Assembly: GCA_035547755.1 (NCBI GenBank)
Contig: DASZUG010000082.1
Span: forward strand, 75,136 to 139,135
DNA from: Mesorhizobium_L sp035547755
GTDB lineage: Bacteria > Pseudomonadota > Alphaproteobacteria > Rhizobiales > Rhizobiaceae
DNA length: 64,000 bases
Direction of reading: 5' to 3'
The translations under genes were made by a program, and so were the position numbers. Below the pieces are notes generated by a model, which worked only from the letters and a program-made list of their open reading frames with translations, made no database searches and was not told where the DNA came from. This document shows positions 10,101 through 18,322 of this stretch, piece by piece; the stretch's first letter is position 1, and the number at the start of each line of letters is the position of its first letter.

Positions 10101-10695
10101 TTCGATTCTCATCGAGGCCGACGGCCAAACGTCGGTGCGGCCATCGCCGGTGCTTTCCGACCAGGCGCCCGCCTTCGCGCTGGAGCGCGGGACGACTATG
10201 CATCGTCTGCTCCAGGTCCTGCCCCAACTGGCGGTCGAGACCAGAAAAGATGCGGCGGAGCGGTATCTCGCGCGCGTGGGCGCGAAATGGCCGGAAGGGG
10301 AGCGGCAAAGGGCGCTCGAAGCTACCTTCCGCATTCTCGATGACGATCGTTTTTCACCGCTCTTCGCCGAAGATTCGCGGGCGGAGGTCTCAATCATGGG
10401 AACGCTGACGATCAACGAAAAGGAGCGCGCCATTTCCGGCAAGATCGACCGCCTCACCGTATCCGGGGGCAAGGTCCTGATCCTGGATTACAAGACCAAC
10501 CGCGTGCCTCCCGTGGGACTGTCGGAGATTCCGGAAGCCTATATCCTGCAAATGGCGCTTTATCGCGAACTTTTGAAGCCGCTCTATCCCGGAAAGGCCA
10601 TCGAAGCGGCGCTGCTCTTCACCGAAACGCCCCGTCTCGTCCCCCTTCCCTCAAGCGTGATGGACGGCGCCCTTGCCCGACTCAACAAGTCGTGA
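7177..10695 (+). CDS. addA: Double-strand break repair helicase AddA
   Basis: This 1172-residue protein is a UvrD-family helicase with Walker A ANAGSGKTHVL starting at residue 29, a Walker B/motif II at 409-415 (LIDEAQD) and motif III-like GDEKQSIYSFQGARP. The helicase motif VI region reads LLYVGMTRAEDRL. A second RecB-type nuclease domain ends the protein, with LDYKTN at 1103-1108. It is the motor and nuclease subunit of AddAB. It starts with GTG overlapping the addB stop; a more distal ATG would remove part of the N-terminus. The length matches alphaproteobacterial AddA. Confidence 0.94.
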   Translation: MKARFIIPDETRREQSRASDPETSAWVSANAGSGKTHVLAQRVIRLLLDGVDPSKILCLTYTRAAASNMANRIFETLAKWTRLDDEGLAEAIAETDGKLPSATVLKNARRLFARALETPGGLKIQTIHAFCEAVLHQFPLEANIAGHFELLEGSTEAALVAEARRDLITGAAAGENVALADAFAHVLSIGNEFGLDGLLEEIVRNRDGLRHFIGEISDGSPRFTELFEEFGFLETDNEAGIASSAWPLPGFDPGELRALLRVAEEEDAKSVLKNISPGVARALSESDPILRLEHLCEGFLKATGDPYEAGKAFKKAMYDRLPDLAERYQAAAKALLEAADRLALFRSLLATRAALVIADWLIVRYEQLKAARGFLDFNDLIERTIRLLSRSDAGAWVQYKLDRGIDHILIDEAQDTSPVQWQVVKKLAEEFFAGFSARERARRTIFAVGDEKQSIYSFQGARPEEFDMNGHEFSARVIAAERRFERVRLQRSFRSTGDILSAVDLVFTREAVREGLTRDPEMIEHKPIREGAPGYVEVWPTIGETAIEQPEDWRVAIDHASQPAVRVAEAIAETIENWIKSGDTIEGTGKKLTAGDVMVLVRKRGSFVHAISRSLKNRHIPVAGADRLRLQDHIAVRDLMALGRFVLQPEDDLSLAALLKSPIFGLSEEALFTLASSREKRISLFERLKERARKDEILSRILTQLLNWRAEADFKPVFEFYATILARDGVRRKIISRLGHEAGEILDEFLGFCLDGEKSGLPGLEAFLATLEMAGPEIKREMDQMRDEVRIMTVHAAKGLEAPVVFLVDGGNAPFSRSHLPRLIPFAPPRGGWHGNGYIWRAGSGTSSTFLKRLEAEAARKAEEEYRRLLYVGMTRAEDRLIVCGYYGKKAPGDMTWHRIVRDALSGAGCGKRPSPFEEGEEPIYRYCVTAGSIIPVAEPGGKVATADTPVMPEKLLTPLPAIQRLPRPLAPSGASILIEADGQTSVRPSPVLSDQAPAFALERGTTMHRLLQVLPQLAVETRKDAAERYLARVGAKWPEGERQRALEATFRILDDDRFSPLFAEDSRAEVSIMGTLTINEKERAISGKIDRLTVSGGKVLILDYKTNRVPPVGLSEIPEAYILQMALYRELLKPLYPGKAIEAALLFTETPRLVPLPSSVMDGALARLNKS

Positions 10696-10768
10696 GAAGA
10701 AGGAAGGCCTTGAATGGTTCTCCATCCATTCCCACATCCGACGCGACATTCAATCCAAGGAATCTCAC

Positions 10769-11092
10769 ATGGCTACCGAAAAGGTTGACAAGAACAATTT
10801 CCAGTCGAGCGTCCTCCAGTCCTCGGAGCCGGTTGTCGTCGACTTCTGGGCGGAATGGTGCGGACCGTGCAAGATGATCGCTCCCTCCCTTGAGGAGATC
10901 GCGACGGAGTTGAATGGCAAGGTCAAGGTCGCCAAGCTCAATATCGACGAGAATCCGGAGCTTGCGGCGCAGTTCGGCGTGCGTTCGATCCCGACGCTGA
11001 TGATCTTCAAGGGCGGCGAGGTTGCCGACATGAAGGTCGGCGCGCTTCCCAAGACGGCGCTCTCCCACTGGATCAACGGCGCCGTCGCCTGA
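10769..11092 (+). CDS. trxA: Thioredoxin TrxA
   Basis: A 107-residue single-domain thioredoxin with the redox motif WCGPC at residues 30-34, DFWAEW before it, and the cis-Pro segment RSIPTLMIF. It reduces protein disulfides in the cytoplasm, recycled by TrxB. The open frame extends 32 codons upstream into the end of addA. The ATG at 10769 was chosen because it gives the standard length and has an AAGGA ribosome site 8-12 bases upstream. The addA-trxA order is common in rhizobia. A clear terminator follows. Confidence 0.96.
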   Translation: MATEKVDKNNFQSSVLQSSEPVVVDFWAEWCGPCKMIAPSLEEIATELNGKVKVAKLNIDENPELAAQFGVRSIPTLMIFKGGEVADMKVGALPKTALSHWINGAVA

Positions 11093-11126
11093 TAGCGGGC
11101 GACTGTTCCGCCATAATCATACGAAG

Positions 11127-11165
11127 ATCGGGATGCGGTTCAAACGGATCGCATCCCGATTTATT
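11127..11165 (+). terminator. Rho-independent terminator after trxA
   Basis: A perfect 11-bp stem (ATCGGGATGCG at 11127-11137 pairing with CGCATCCCGAT at 11150-11160) with a 12-base loop is followed by TTATTTT. It lies 34 bases after the trxA stop and closes the plus-strand run that began with divL. Confidence 0.9.
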
Positions 11166-11215
11166 TTGGGCGTGCAAATTCAGCCGCCGCTCCGAGAGCG
11201 GCCGGGACCGAGATG

Positions 11216-11917
11216 TCACAGCACCAGATATTCCTGCTGCAGGGCCGGGTTCTGCTCCAGTTCCTCGATCGTGCCCTGGAATTCGACGCGGCCGCCCTGG
11301 ATGATGTAGGCGCGATCGGAGATCAGCTTGGCGAAATGAACATTCTGTTCCGACAGGAGAATGGAAAGCCCCTCCTGCTTGAGCTTGGCGATGGCAAAAG
11401 CCATCTGCTCGACGATGAGCGGCGAAATGCCCTCCGACGGTTCATCGAGCAGGACGAGCTTCGGATTGCCCATCAGCGTGCGGGCGATGGTCAGCATCTG
11501 CTGCTCACCGCCGCTCATGGCGCCGCCAAGCGCGTGGCGGCGTTCGGCAAGATTGGGGAAGAGTTCGAAAAGGCGCTCCGCTGTCCATTCCTTCTGCCCG
11601 TCGCGCGGTTTCTGCCAGCCGACCTCGAGATTTTCCAGAATGGTCAGGTCGGTGAAGATGCGGCGATCCTCCGGGACATAACCAAGCCCGAGCCGCGCCG
11701 CGACATAGGGCGGCTTGCGGGTGATCGCCTGGCCGAAAAAGCGCACCTCGCCGGTCTTCGGCCTGACCAGCCCCATGATGCTTTTCATCGTCGTCGACTT
11801 GCCGGCGCCGTTGCGGCCGAGAAGCGCGACCACCTCGCCTTCCGCGACCTTTAGCGACAGGCCATGCAGGATATGCGCGCCGCCATAGAAGGAATGGATG
11901 TCGGAGACCTCAAGCAT
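11216..11917 (-). CDS. livF: Branched-chain amino acid type ABC transporter ATPase LivF
   Basis: A 233-residue ABC ATPase with Walker A GRNGAGKST (34-42), signature MSGGEQQ (134-140) and Walker B LVLLDEP (155-161). The domain layout and short length are those of LivF, one of two ATPases of the hydrophobic amino acid uptake (HAAT) family. The ATG at 11917 lies inside the end of livG, an 8-bp overlap, which is typical of liv operons. The frame stays open further upstream, but that extension is antiparallel-looking sequence inside livG. The substrate cannot be deduced; HAAT systems also carry urea, amides or aromatic acids. Confidence 0.9.
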   Translation of the reverse strand: MLEVSDIHSFYGGAHILHGLSLKVAEGEVVALLGRNGAGKSTTMKSIMGLVRPKTGEVRFFGQAITRKPPYVAARLGLGYVPEDRRIFTDLTILENLEVGWQKPRDGQKEWTAERLFELFPNLAERRHALGGAMSGGEQQMLTIARTLMGNPKLVLLDEPSEGISPLIVEQMAFAIAKLKQEGLSILLSEQNVHFAKLISDRAYIIQGGRVEFQGTIEELEQNPALQQEYLVL

Positions 11918-12677
11918 GCGCGGCCTCAAAAGTCGCGCCGCCGCCGAGATAGACCGCGCGCACCTCCGGATTGGCGCGGATTTCCTCGACCGAACCTTCC
12001 GCCAGAAGCCGGCCGCGATTGAGCACCAGGACGCGGTGCGCGTGCTCGAACACGACGTCCATGTCGTGTTCGGTGAAAAGCACGCTCGTCTGGCGCTGGC
12101 GCACAAGGTCGGCTGTAAGCTGCATCAGCGCCCGTCTCTCGCTCTGCGCCATTCCCGCCGTCGGCTCGTCCATCAGGAGAAGCTTCGGATCATTGGCAAG
12201 GGCGATGGCCAACTCCAGCCGTTTCAAATCGCCATAGGCGAGAATATTCGTGGCGCGGTCGGCCTGGGAACGCATGCCGATCAGGTCGAGCAGCGCCAGC
12301 GCTTCGTCGCGATAGCAGTTGCGCGCTCGCGAGAAAACGCCGAAGGCGCGGCGGGCGTGTGAAATGAGCGCCATCTGCACGTTCTCCGCCACCGTCATCG
12401 AGGTGAAGGTCGCCGTGATCTGGAAGGTGCGGCCGACGCCGAGACGCCAGATTTGCCGCGGCTTCAGCCCGATCAATTCCTGGCCCTCCAGCTTGACTGA
12501 ACCGCTATCGGGAGTGAGCACGCCATAAAGCATATTGAAACAGGTGGACTTGCCGGCGCCGTTCGGGCCGATCAGCGCCAGCAATTCGCCCTTTGCGAGC
12601 GTGAAGCTGACATTGTCCACCGCCTTCACCCCGCCAAAACTGCGGGTCAGCCCTTCGACGATGAGGAAACCGCTCAC
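11910..12677 (-). CDS. livG: Branched-chain amino acid type ABC transporter ATPase LivG
   Basis: A 255-residue ABC ATPase starting with GTG that overlaps the stop of the permease gene by 4 bp. Walker A is GPNGAGKST at 37-45 and Walker B is LLLMDEPTAGM. The signature region AYGDLKRLELA is the loose form usual in LivG, which also carries the extra helical insert before it. It partners LivF to drive the HAAT importer. The frame is open upstream for about 510 more codons across livHM, but that translation has no family resemblance, so the GTG is the true start. Confidence 0.9.
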   Translation of the reverse strand: MSGFLIVEGLTRSFGGVKAVDNVSFTLAKGELLALIGPNGAGKSTCFNMLYGVLTPDSGSVKLEGQELIGLKPRQIWRLGVGRTFQITATFTSMTVAENVQMALISHARRAFGVFSRARNCYRDEALALLDLIGMRSQADRATNILAYGDLKRLELAIALANDPKLLLMDEPTAGMAQSERRALMQLTADLVRQRQTSVLFTEHDMDVVFEHAHRVLVLNRGRLLAEGSVEEIRANPEVRAVYLGGGATFEAAHA

Positions 12678-14557
12678 CGCGCTTCCTCCTTCGGTCGATC
12701 CCCCGCGCGCAGCCTTGCAAGCGGCTCGAACCACCCCGCGATCCGGCTTCCGAAGCCGACGATGCCTTGCGGCGAGAGGATGACGATCAGGATAATGATG
12801 ATGCCGAGGCCGAACCGCCAATAGGTGAAGCTGGAAAGCGTATCCTGCAACAGCGTGAAGGCGCTTGCGCCGGCGACCGGGCCGCTCAGCGACTGGACGC
12901 CGCCGAGGAAAACCATAATGAGCGCGTCGAAGGACCGGTCGATCGACAATTCCGTAGGAAAGATGCTGCCCTTGGCGAAGACGAACAGGCTTCCCGCAAG
13001 GCCGGCCATGGCGCCAGCGAAGGTGAAGGCGGCGAGTTGTACACGCCTGACGCCGATGCCGATGGCTTCCGCCCGCAGCATCGAATCGCGCGTGCCACGC
13101 AGGCTGTAACCGAAAGGCGTGTGGGCCATAGCTCTCAAAAGGATGATGCCACCGGCGCCGATCGCCAGCACGAGGTAATAGTAGACCACCGGGCTGCTCG
13201 CCCAGTCGGAGGGCCAGATGTTGAGGATGCCGTCGCTGCCGCCGGTGACATTGGTCCATTGATAGACGATCGACCAGATCACCTGAGAGAAGGCGAGCGT
13301 GAGCATGGCGAAATAGACACCGGAGAGCCGGACACAGAACCAGCCGACGATGAGCGCGGCGAAGCCCGCGCCGAGCGGCGCCAGCGCCATCGCCAGTTCC
13401 ATCGGCGTGTGCAGGTATTGCACGAAAAGCGCCGCCACATAAGCGCCGCCGCCGTAGAAGGCGGCATGGCCGAAGGAGATCATGCCGCCAACGCCGAGAA
13501 TGTAGTGCAGGCTCGCCGCAAAGAGGCACAGGACGATGACATCCGACAGCAGGTAGACGAGGAAACTGTTGTTCGTGAGCGGTAGCAGCACCAGCGCGAG
13601 GAGAATGGCCGCCGCGGCGAACTTGCCATAGAGCCCTATTGGCCTGAACGGCTTCGGCGATGCCGCCGAACCATGCTGGTAAGGCGCGGTGTCGGCCCGT
13701 CCGAAAAGCCCTTCGGGCCTCAGCACCAGGACGATTGCCATGACGACGAACATCAGGACAAGCGTGCTTTGCGGCATCAGGCGCACGCCGAAGACCTGAA
13801 GCTCGGAAACCAGCACGGAGGCTACGAAAGCACCGAAAATAGATCCCATGCCGCCGATGACGACGACGACGAAAACGGAAGCGATGATGTTCAGGTCCAT
13901 CATCAGATTGGCGCCGCCCTTGGGCAGTTGCGAAGCGCCGCCGATACCGGCGAGAAAAGAGCCCAGGAAGAAGACGCCGCTGAAGAGTACGGCCTGGTTG
14001 ACGCCGAGGGCGCCAACCATTTCGCGGTCCTGCGTGGCGGCGCGGATAAGCACGCCGATGCGGGTCCTGTTGAAGAGCAACCACAGACCGCCGAGCACGA
14101 CGAGCGACAACGCGATCAGCACCAGATCGTATGTCGGAGTTTCCTGCCCGAGCAGCGTGACGGTCCCGTCGAGGCCCGGCGCGCGCTGACCGATCAAATC
14201 CTGCGGCCCCCAAATATACTGGGCGAGGTCCCTGACCACGAGAATGACGCCGAAGGTGGCGACAAGCTGGTAAAGTTCCGGAGAGCGGTAGATCGGCTTC
14301 AGGATAACGATTTCGACGAGAAGGCCGATCAGACCGACGGCGAGGCCCGTCAGGAGAATGCTGCCCCAGAAGCCGGCTGCACCGGTGAGATGGTTCATCA
14401 GCGTCCAGGCGATATAGGCGCCGAGCATGTAGAAGGAACCGTGCGCGAAATTCACTACCCGCGTGACGCCGAAAATGATCGAGAGGCCGGACGCGACGAG
14501 AAAAAGTGCCCCGGCATTCGCCAGTCCCGTCAGCAACTGGGCGATGAAGAAACCCAT
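12674..14557 (-). CDS. Fused LivH-LivM permease
   Basis: A single 627-residue membrane protein contains both permease families of the HAAT system. Residues 1-290 are LivH-like (GLSIIFGVTRVVNFAHGSFYMLGAY near the N-terminus, RIGVLIRAATQDREMVGALG in the middle). Residues about 310-610 are LivM-like (LHYILGVGGMISFGHAAFYGGGAY, HTPFGYSLRGTRDSMLRAEA). The usual organisation is two separate genes of about 290 and 320-420 residues. Both halves look intact with many hydrophobic segments, so this is a functional fusion rather than a readthrough. It is coupled to livG downstream. Confidence 0.9.
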   Translation of the reverse strand: MGFFIAQLLTGLANAGALFLVASGLSIIFGVTRVVNFAHGSFYMLGAYIAWTLMNHLTGAAGFWGSILLTGLAVGLIGLLVEIVILKPIYRSPELYQLVATFGVILVVRDLAQYIWGPQDLIGQRAPGLDGTVTLLGQETPTYDLVLIALSLVVLGGLWLLFNRTRIGVLIRAATQDREMVGALGVNQAVLFSGVFFLGSFLAGIGGASQLPKGGANLMMDLNIIASVFVVVVIGGMGSIFGAFVASVLVSELQVFGVRLMPQSTLVLMFVVMAIVLVLRPEGLFGRADTAPYQHGSAASPKPFRPIGLYGKFAAAAILLALVLLPLTNNSFLVYLLSDVIVLCLFAASLHYILGVGGMISFGHAAFYGGGAYVAALFVQYLHTPMELAMALAPLGAGFAALIVGWFCVRLSGVYFAMLTLAFSQVIWSIVYQWTNVTGGSDGILNIWPSDWASSPVVYYYLVLAIGAGGIILLRAMAHTPFGYSLRGTRDSMLRAEAIGIGVRRVQLAAFTFAGAMAGLAGSLFVFAKGSIFPTELSIDRSFDALIMVFLGGVQSLSGPVAGASAFTLLQDTLSSFTYWRFGLGIIIILIVILSPQGIVGFGSRIAGWFEPLARLRAGDRPKEEAR

Positions 14558-14727
14558 CAGTTGAACCTCTCAGGCGCCGGCGGTCCTACGGACAACAAGC
14601 GCAGGGTCGAAAAGGCCATGCACGGAAAAGGAGACAAGATCATGATGCCCTTATGGGTAGCATCATAGCGAGCGCATACCATGAGGGTCAGGACCTAGTG
14701 CTCAAGCTGGATTCATATTCTTGGTAC

Positions 14728-14827
14728 GTCCTTCGAGGCTCGCTTCGCTCGCACCTCAGGATGAGGACCGCAGGTGCTGACCTCCCTCATCCTGAGGTGC
14801 TCGCCCGACGGGCGAGCCTCGAAGGAC
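14728..14827. repeat. Large intergenic inverted repeat (rhizobial palindromic type)
   Basis: Arm one (14728-14766) begins GTCCTTCGAGGCTCGC and ends CACCTCAGGATGAGG. Arm two (14785-14827) is its reverse complement apart from the short central GC-rich hairpin, separated by 18 bases. Each arm holds its own small palindrome. The rest of the 306-base gap between the binding-protein and permease genes (14558-14863) shows no open frame I would accept. Repeats beginning CCTTCGAGGCTCGC are common between genes in rhizobial genomes. It may stop or stabilise the binding-protein transcript. Confidence 0.85.
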
Positions 14828-14863
14828 GCACCGCGTTTTTCAGGGTCGCGATACTCTTCGGTT

Positions 14864-16075
14864 CTATTCGGCCGCAGGGCGCATCTTCTTCACTTCGGCG
14901 TCGCTCGGCTGGTAATTGGCGCCATCCTTGTAGCTCCAGTCCACCATGATGCCCTTGCCGTCCTTGACAGCAAGCGTGCCGACAAAGGCGCCCATCGTCG
15001 ATTGATGGTCGATCGGGCGGTATGTCACCTTCCCCAGCGGCGTGTCGATCGTCAGGCCGGACATTGCCTTCACCAGGGCGTCCGTGTCGGTCGAGCCGGC
15101 CTTTTTGAGGGCTGCGGCGGCTGTCATCATCGTATCGTAGCCGACAACCGAGCCGAGCCGCGGATAATCGTGGAACTTCTTCTGGTAGGCGTCGAGAAAG
15201 GCTTTGTGTTCGGGCGTATCGATGGCGTACCAGGGATAGCCGGTCACGAGCCAGCCCTTCGGCGCCTCGGCCTTCAGGGGATCGAGATATTCCGGCTCGC
15301 CCGTCAGCAGACCGACCACCAGTCTGTCCTTAAAGAGGCCGCGCGTCTGGCCCTCCCGGACGAATTTGGCGAGGTCGGGGCCGAAGGTGACGTTGAATAT
15401 CGCATCCGGCTTGGCCGCGGCGAGCGCCTGCACCTCGGCGCCGGCATCGATCTTGAACAGGCCGGGCCACTGCTCGGCGACGAATTGCACGTCCGGCTGG
15501 CGCTTCTTCAGGAGTTTCTCGAAATCGGCCACGGCTTCCTTGCCATAGGAATAGTTCGGCGCGATCGTCGCCCAGCGCTTCTTGCCGAGCTTGGCGGCCG
15601 CCTCGGCGAGCATGTCGGCCTGCATATAGGTCGAGGGACGGAGGCGGAAAGTGTATTTATTGCCGTTGGCCCAGACGACGGAATCGGCGAGCGGTTCGGA
15701 AGCGATATAAAGATGCTTGCGCTGCTTGGCATAGGAGGTCAGCGCGAGGCCGACATTGCTGAGCGAGGCTCCGGAAATCAGAGCGACGCCGTCACGAGCG
15801 AAGAGTTCCTGCGCCGCCTTCACGGCTTCGCCGGGCTGCCCCTTGTCGTCTCGGGTGATCAGTTCGAGCTTCTTGCCGAGCACGCCGCCCTCGGCGTTGA
15901 TCTTGTCGACCGCAAGCTCCGCCCCATTCTTGTAGGGCCCGGTGAACTCGGTCATGCCAGTATAGCTGTTGATGTCGCCGACCTTGATCGTGTCGGCGGC
16001 GCCGGCGCCCGAAACCGCGCCGATAAGCGCAGTCGATGCGATGGCGGCGATGAATGCTCTTCTCGTTGCAGACAT
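14864..16075 (-). CDS. HAAT-family ABC transporter substrate-binding protein
   Basis: A 403-residue periplasmic-binding protein of the LivJ/LivK type. A signal peptide covers about residues 1-26 (RRAF, hydrophobic core, cleavage near GAGA-AD), followed by the hallmark start IKVGDINSYTGM and the pattern GAELAVDKINAEGGVLGKKLEL. It delivers the ligand to the LivHM/G/F complex encoded downstream on the same strand, but a 306-base repeat-bearing gap separates them. High binding-protein expression followed by attenuation at the repeat would suit the stoichiometry of ABC importers. The ligand is unknown; this subgroup includes binders of short-chain amides and aromatic compounds as well as amino acids. 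Confidence 0.88.
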   Translation of the reverse strand: MSATRRAFIAAIASTALIGAVSGAGAADTIKVGDINSYTGMTEFTGPYKNGAELAVDKINAEGGVLGKKLELITRDDKGQPGEAVKAAQELFARDGVALISGASLSNVGLALTSYAKQRKHLYIASEPLADSVVWANGNKYTFRLRPSTYMQADMLAEAAAKLGKKRWATIAPNYSYGKEAVADFEKLLKKRQPDVQFVAEQWPGLFKIDAGAEVQALAAAKPDAIFNVTFGPDLAKFVREGQTRGLFKDRLVVGLLTGEPEYLDPLKAEAPKGWLVTGYPWYAIDTPEHKAFLDAYQKKFHDYPRLGSVVGYDTMMTAAAALKKAGSTDTDALVKAMSGLTIDTPLGKVTYRPIDHQSTMGAFVGTLAVKDGKGIMVDWSYKDGANYQPSDAEVKKMRPAAE

Positions 16076-16464
16076 CTTTCATTCCCCTTTGTCGATTCAG
16101 TCGCGATCTTTGCGATCGTCTTCTGTTTTGTCCAGTGCCCGCACAGCCATTCTTTTCCGCCGTGACGGGGCCGGAATTCATATGTACGCTAATGGATTTG
16201 GGGAGGCTGTACAAGGCTTATGATATGCTATCGCCCCTTCCGCGCCAGTCAGCGGAACCACTGACCACCAGCAGCGAGGCTGTTATCCAAACACGTTTTG
16301 GGGAATAATTTTTCCTGCCCCCCTGGGAATGCGCACATTCCGTTCTGCCAGATGCACAAAATAACGCGGCTCCGTCTCGTCAGCCGGTGGATATACGTTA
16401 TGCTAGGCGTCAGCCGCGCCATGATCAGCGCGGACCCAATCCTATTCTCGCGGGAGAAATTGCC
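16076..16464. other. Intergenic region between divergent binding-protein and peroxiredoxin genes
   Basis: The 389 bases separate two divergently read genes and should hold both promoters. I see no credible coding frame; the short frames on the plus strand lack a ribosome site and have no recognisable sequence. A segment near 16393-16406 (ATATACGTTATGCT) is AT-rich and well placed for a peroxiredoxin -10 box, but I cannot pair it with a strong -35. Confidence 0.5.
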
Positions 16465-17124
16465 ATGAGCCTTCGCATCAACGATACCGCCCCCGATTTC
16501 ACAGCCGATACGACGGAGGGGGAAATCCATTTCCACGACTGGATCGGCGACGGCTATGCCGTGCTCTTTTCGCATCCCAAGGACTTCACGCCGATCTGCA
16601 CGACGGAACTCGGCGCCATGGCGGGCATGAAGGCGCAGTTCGACAAGCGTCACGCCAAGATCATCGGCATTTCCGTAGATCCGGTCGAGAGTCACAAGAA
16701 GTGGAAGGGCGATATCGAGATCGCAACCGGCCATAAGGTCAACTATCCGATGATCGGCGATCCCGAACTCAAGGTCGCCAAGCTTTACGACATGCTGCCC
16801 GCCTCCGCCGGCAACAGTTCGGAAGGCCGCACGCCCGCCGACAACCAGACGGTGCGCTCGGTGTTCGTCATCGGCCCCGACAAGAAGGTGAAGCTGGTGC
16901 TCACCTATCCGATGTCGACGGGGCGCAATTTCGACGAGATCCTGCGCGCCATCGATTCCATCCAGTTGACCGCCAAGCACAAGGTGTCAACGCCGGCCAA
17001 CTGGAAACCGGGCGAGGACGTAGCACTCGGCGCCGCGATTTCGGAAGAGGAAGCGCAGACGAAGTTCGGCGGCTACAAGCAAATACTGCCCTATCTGAAG
17101 ATGGCGAAAGCGCCGAAGGACTGA
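16465..17124 (+). CDS. 1-Cys peroxiredoxin (Prx6 family)
   Basis: A 219-residue peroxiredoxin. The active-site motif PKDFTPICTTE places the peroxidatic Cys at residue 45, with Thr42 and Pro43 before it, and the C-terminal extension has the length of the Prx6 group. It reduces hydroperoxides in the cytoplasm. No second conserved resolving Cys is visible, consistent with a 1-Cys mechanism. The ATG at 16465 follows CGGGAG at 16451-16456; 26 in-frame codons upstream lack a good ribosome site and are probably untranslated. A palindromic repeat follows its stop. Confidence 0.92.
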   Translation: MSLRINDTAPDFTADTTEGEIHFHDWIGDGYAVLFSHPKDFTPICTTELGAMAGMKAQFDKRHAKIIGISVDPVESHKKWKGDIEIATGHKVNYPMIGDPELKVAKLYDMLPASAGNSSEGRTPADNQTVRSVFVIGPDKKVKLVLTYPMSTGRNFDEILRAIDSIQLTAKHKVSTPANWKPGEDVALGAAISEEEAQTKFGGYKQILPYLKMAKAPKD

Positions 17125-17134
17125 GGAGCTCGAT

Positions 17135-17283
17135 CCCTCCCCCTCAAGGGGAGGGACGATCCGCGAAGCGGATCGGGGTGGGGTCAGTGCGGCAGTGCGC
17201 CGACTCAAGAGAAGCAAATCGGCGCACGGCTTTGGGCGACCCCTCTGTCGGCTTCGCCGACATCTCCCCCTCAAGGGGGGAGA
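17135..17283. repeat. Composite intergenic palindrome between peroxiredoxin and pirin genes
   Basis: Four adjacent hairpins are visible: CCCTCCCC...GGGGAGGG (17135-17156), GATCCGC-GAA-GCGGATC (17158-17174), TGTCGGC-TTC-GCCGACA (17246-17262) and TCTCCCCC...GGGGGGAGA (17263-17283). The outer halves look like two inverted copies of one element, each with a GAGGG-type stem next to a TTC/GAA-loop stem. It sits between convergent genes, so it may serve as a two-way terminator. Such mosaic repeats are frequent in rhizobia. Confidence 0.8.
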
Positions 17284-17292
17284 TTCGTGCCC

Positions 17293-18195
17293 TCATTTGA
17301 TGAACGTGCCGTTCCTCAACTCGTTCACGGCCTGGACAAGTTCGTCGCGCGTGTTCATCACGATCGGACCATGCCAGGCGATCGGCTCGGCGATCGGGCG
17401 GCCGGAGACGAGCAGGAAGCGGATGCCGTGGTCGCCGGCCTGCACCGTCACCTCGTCGCCGGCGCCGAAGACGACCAGCGTGCGGTTACCGCTCTCGTCG
17501 CGGATATAGTGCTCCTCCTCGCCGAGACCCTTCTCGACCAGAACGCCGAAAGGCTTCGACGCATCGCGGAAGGTGCCTGATCCCTCGAAAACATAGGCGA
17601 AGGCCGACGAGCGCGTGTCGACCGGCAGTATCTTCTTCTTGCCGGCGGGGACGAAGACATCGAGGTAGGACGGGCTTGCCGCGACGCCTTCGACCGGACC
17701 CTTTTTGCCCCAGAACGCGCCAGTGATGACGCGCACGATGGTGCCGTCATCGTCGATGATCTCGGGGATGGCCTCGGCCTTGACGTCCTGATAGCGCGGC
17801 GCCGTCATCTTCAGCGAGGAAGGCAGGTTGGCCCAGAGCTGAAAGCCGTGCATGCGGCCCTTGGCGTCGCCTTTGGGCATCTCCTGATGCATGATGCCGC
17901 TGCCCGCCGTCATCCACTGCACATCGCCGGCGCCGAGCGTGCCGCGATTGCCGAGGCTGTCGCCATGATCGACGGAACCAGCGAGCACATAGGTGATCGT
18001 CTCGATGCCGCGGTGCGGGTGCCAGGGAAAGCCGGCGAGATAGTCTTCCGGCCTATCGTTGCGGAAATCGTCGAAAAGGAGGAACGGATCGGCGAGCGAC
18101 GGATCGCCGAAGCCGAATGCGCGATTGAGCTTCACGCCGGCGCCTTCCAGCGTCGGTTGCGCCAGCGACATCTGCTTCACGGGTCTGATGGACAT
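17293..18195 (-). CDS. Pirin family protein
   Basis: A 300-residue bicupin. The metal site is visible as FPWHPHRGIETITY (H59, H61) with SVDHGDSLG and the following GSGIMHQEMP. Pirins bind iron; some bacterial members are quercetinases and others regulate metabolic enzymes, so the role here is open. The ATG at 18195 follows GGGAAATCTCCC; longer in-frame starts would add 54 unlikely residues. It is convergent with the peroxiredoxin gene across a palindromic repeat. Confidence 0.9.
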   Translation of the reverse strand: MSIRPVKQMSLAQPTLEGAGVKLNRAFGFGDPSLADPFLLFDDFRNDRPEDYLAGFPWHPHRGIETITYVLAGSVDHGDSLGNRGTLGAGDVQWMTAGSGIMHQEMPKGDAKGRMHGFQLWANLPSSLKMTAPRYQDVKAEAIPEIIDDDGTIVRVITGAFWGKKGPVEGVAASPSYLDVFVPAGKKKILPVDTRSSAFAYVFEGSGTFRDASKPFGVLVEKGLGEEEHYIRDESGNRTLVVFGAGDEVTVQAGDHGIRFLLVSGRPIAEPIAWHGPIVMNTRDELVQAVNELRNGTFIK

Positions 18196-18322
18196 GGGAG
18201 ATTTCCCTTCATTGGAACGTTGAAGGGAATCTAGCCATTCGGGCGCGTTCTTACGAGCGGTGCGGACCCGCGACGGACTGTTCACAATCCGGGCAGAATC
18301 CGGAGAATCGTGGGGCGCCCGC

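Noticed and set aside
11910..14213. livG frame extended to 767 codons
   Set aside because: The extra 510 codons overlap livHM out of frame; the internal GTG gives the family length and a 4-bp overlap.
14774..16165. Long plus-strand open frame of 463 codons
   Set aside because: It lies antisense over the ABC binding-protein gene, is Arg/Gly/His-rich and low in family-like pattern; the opposite strand has a clear signal peptide and fold.
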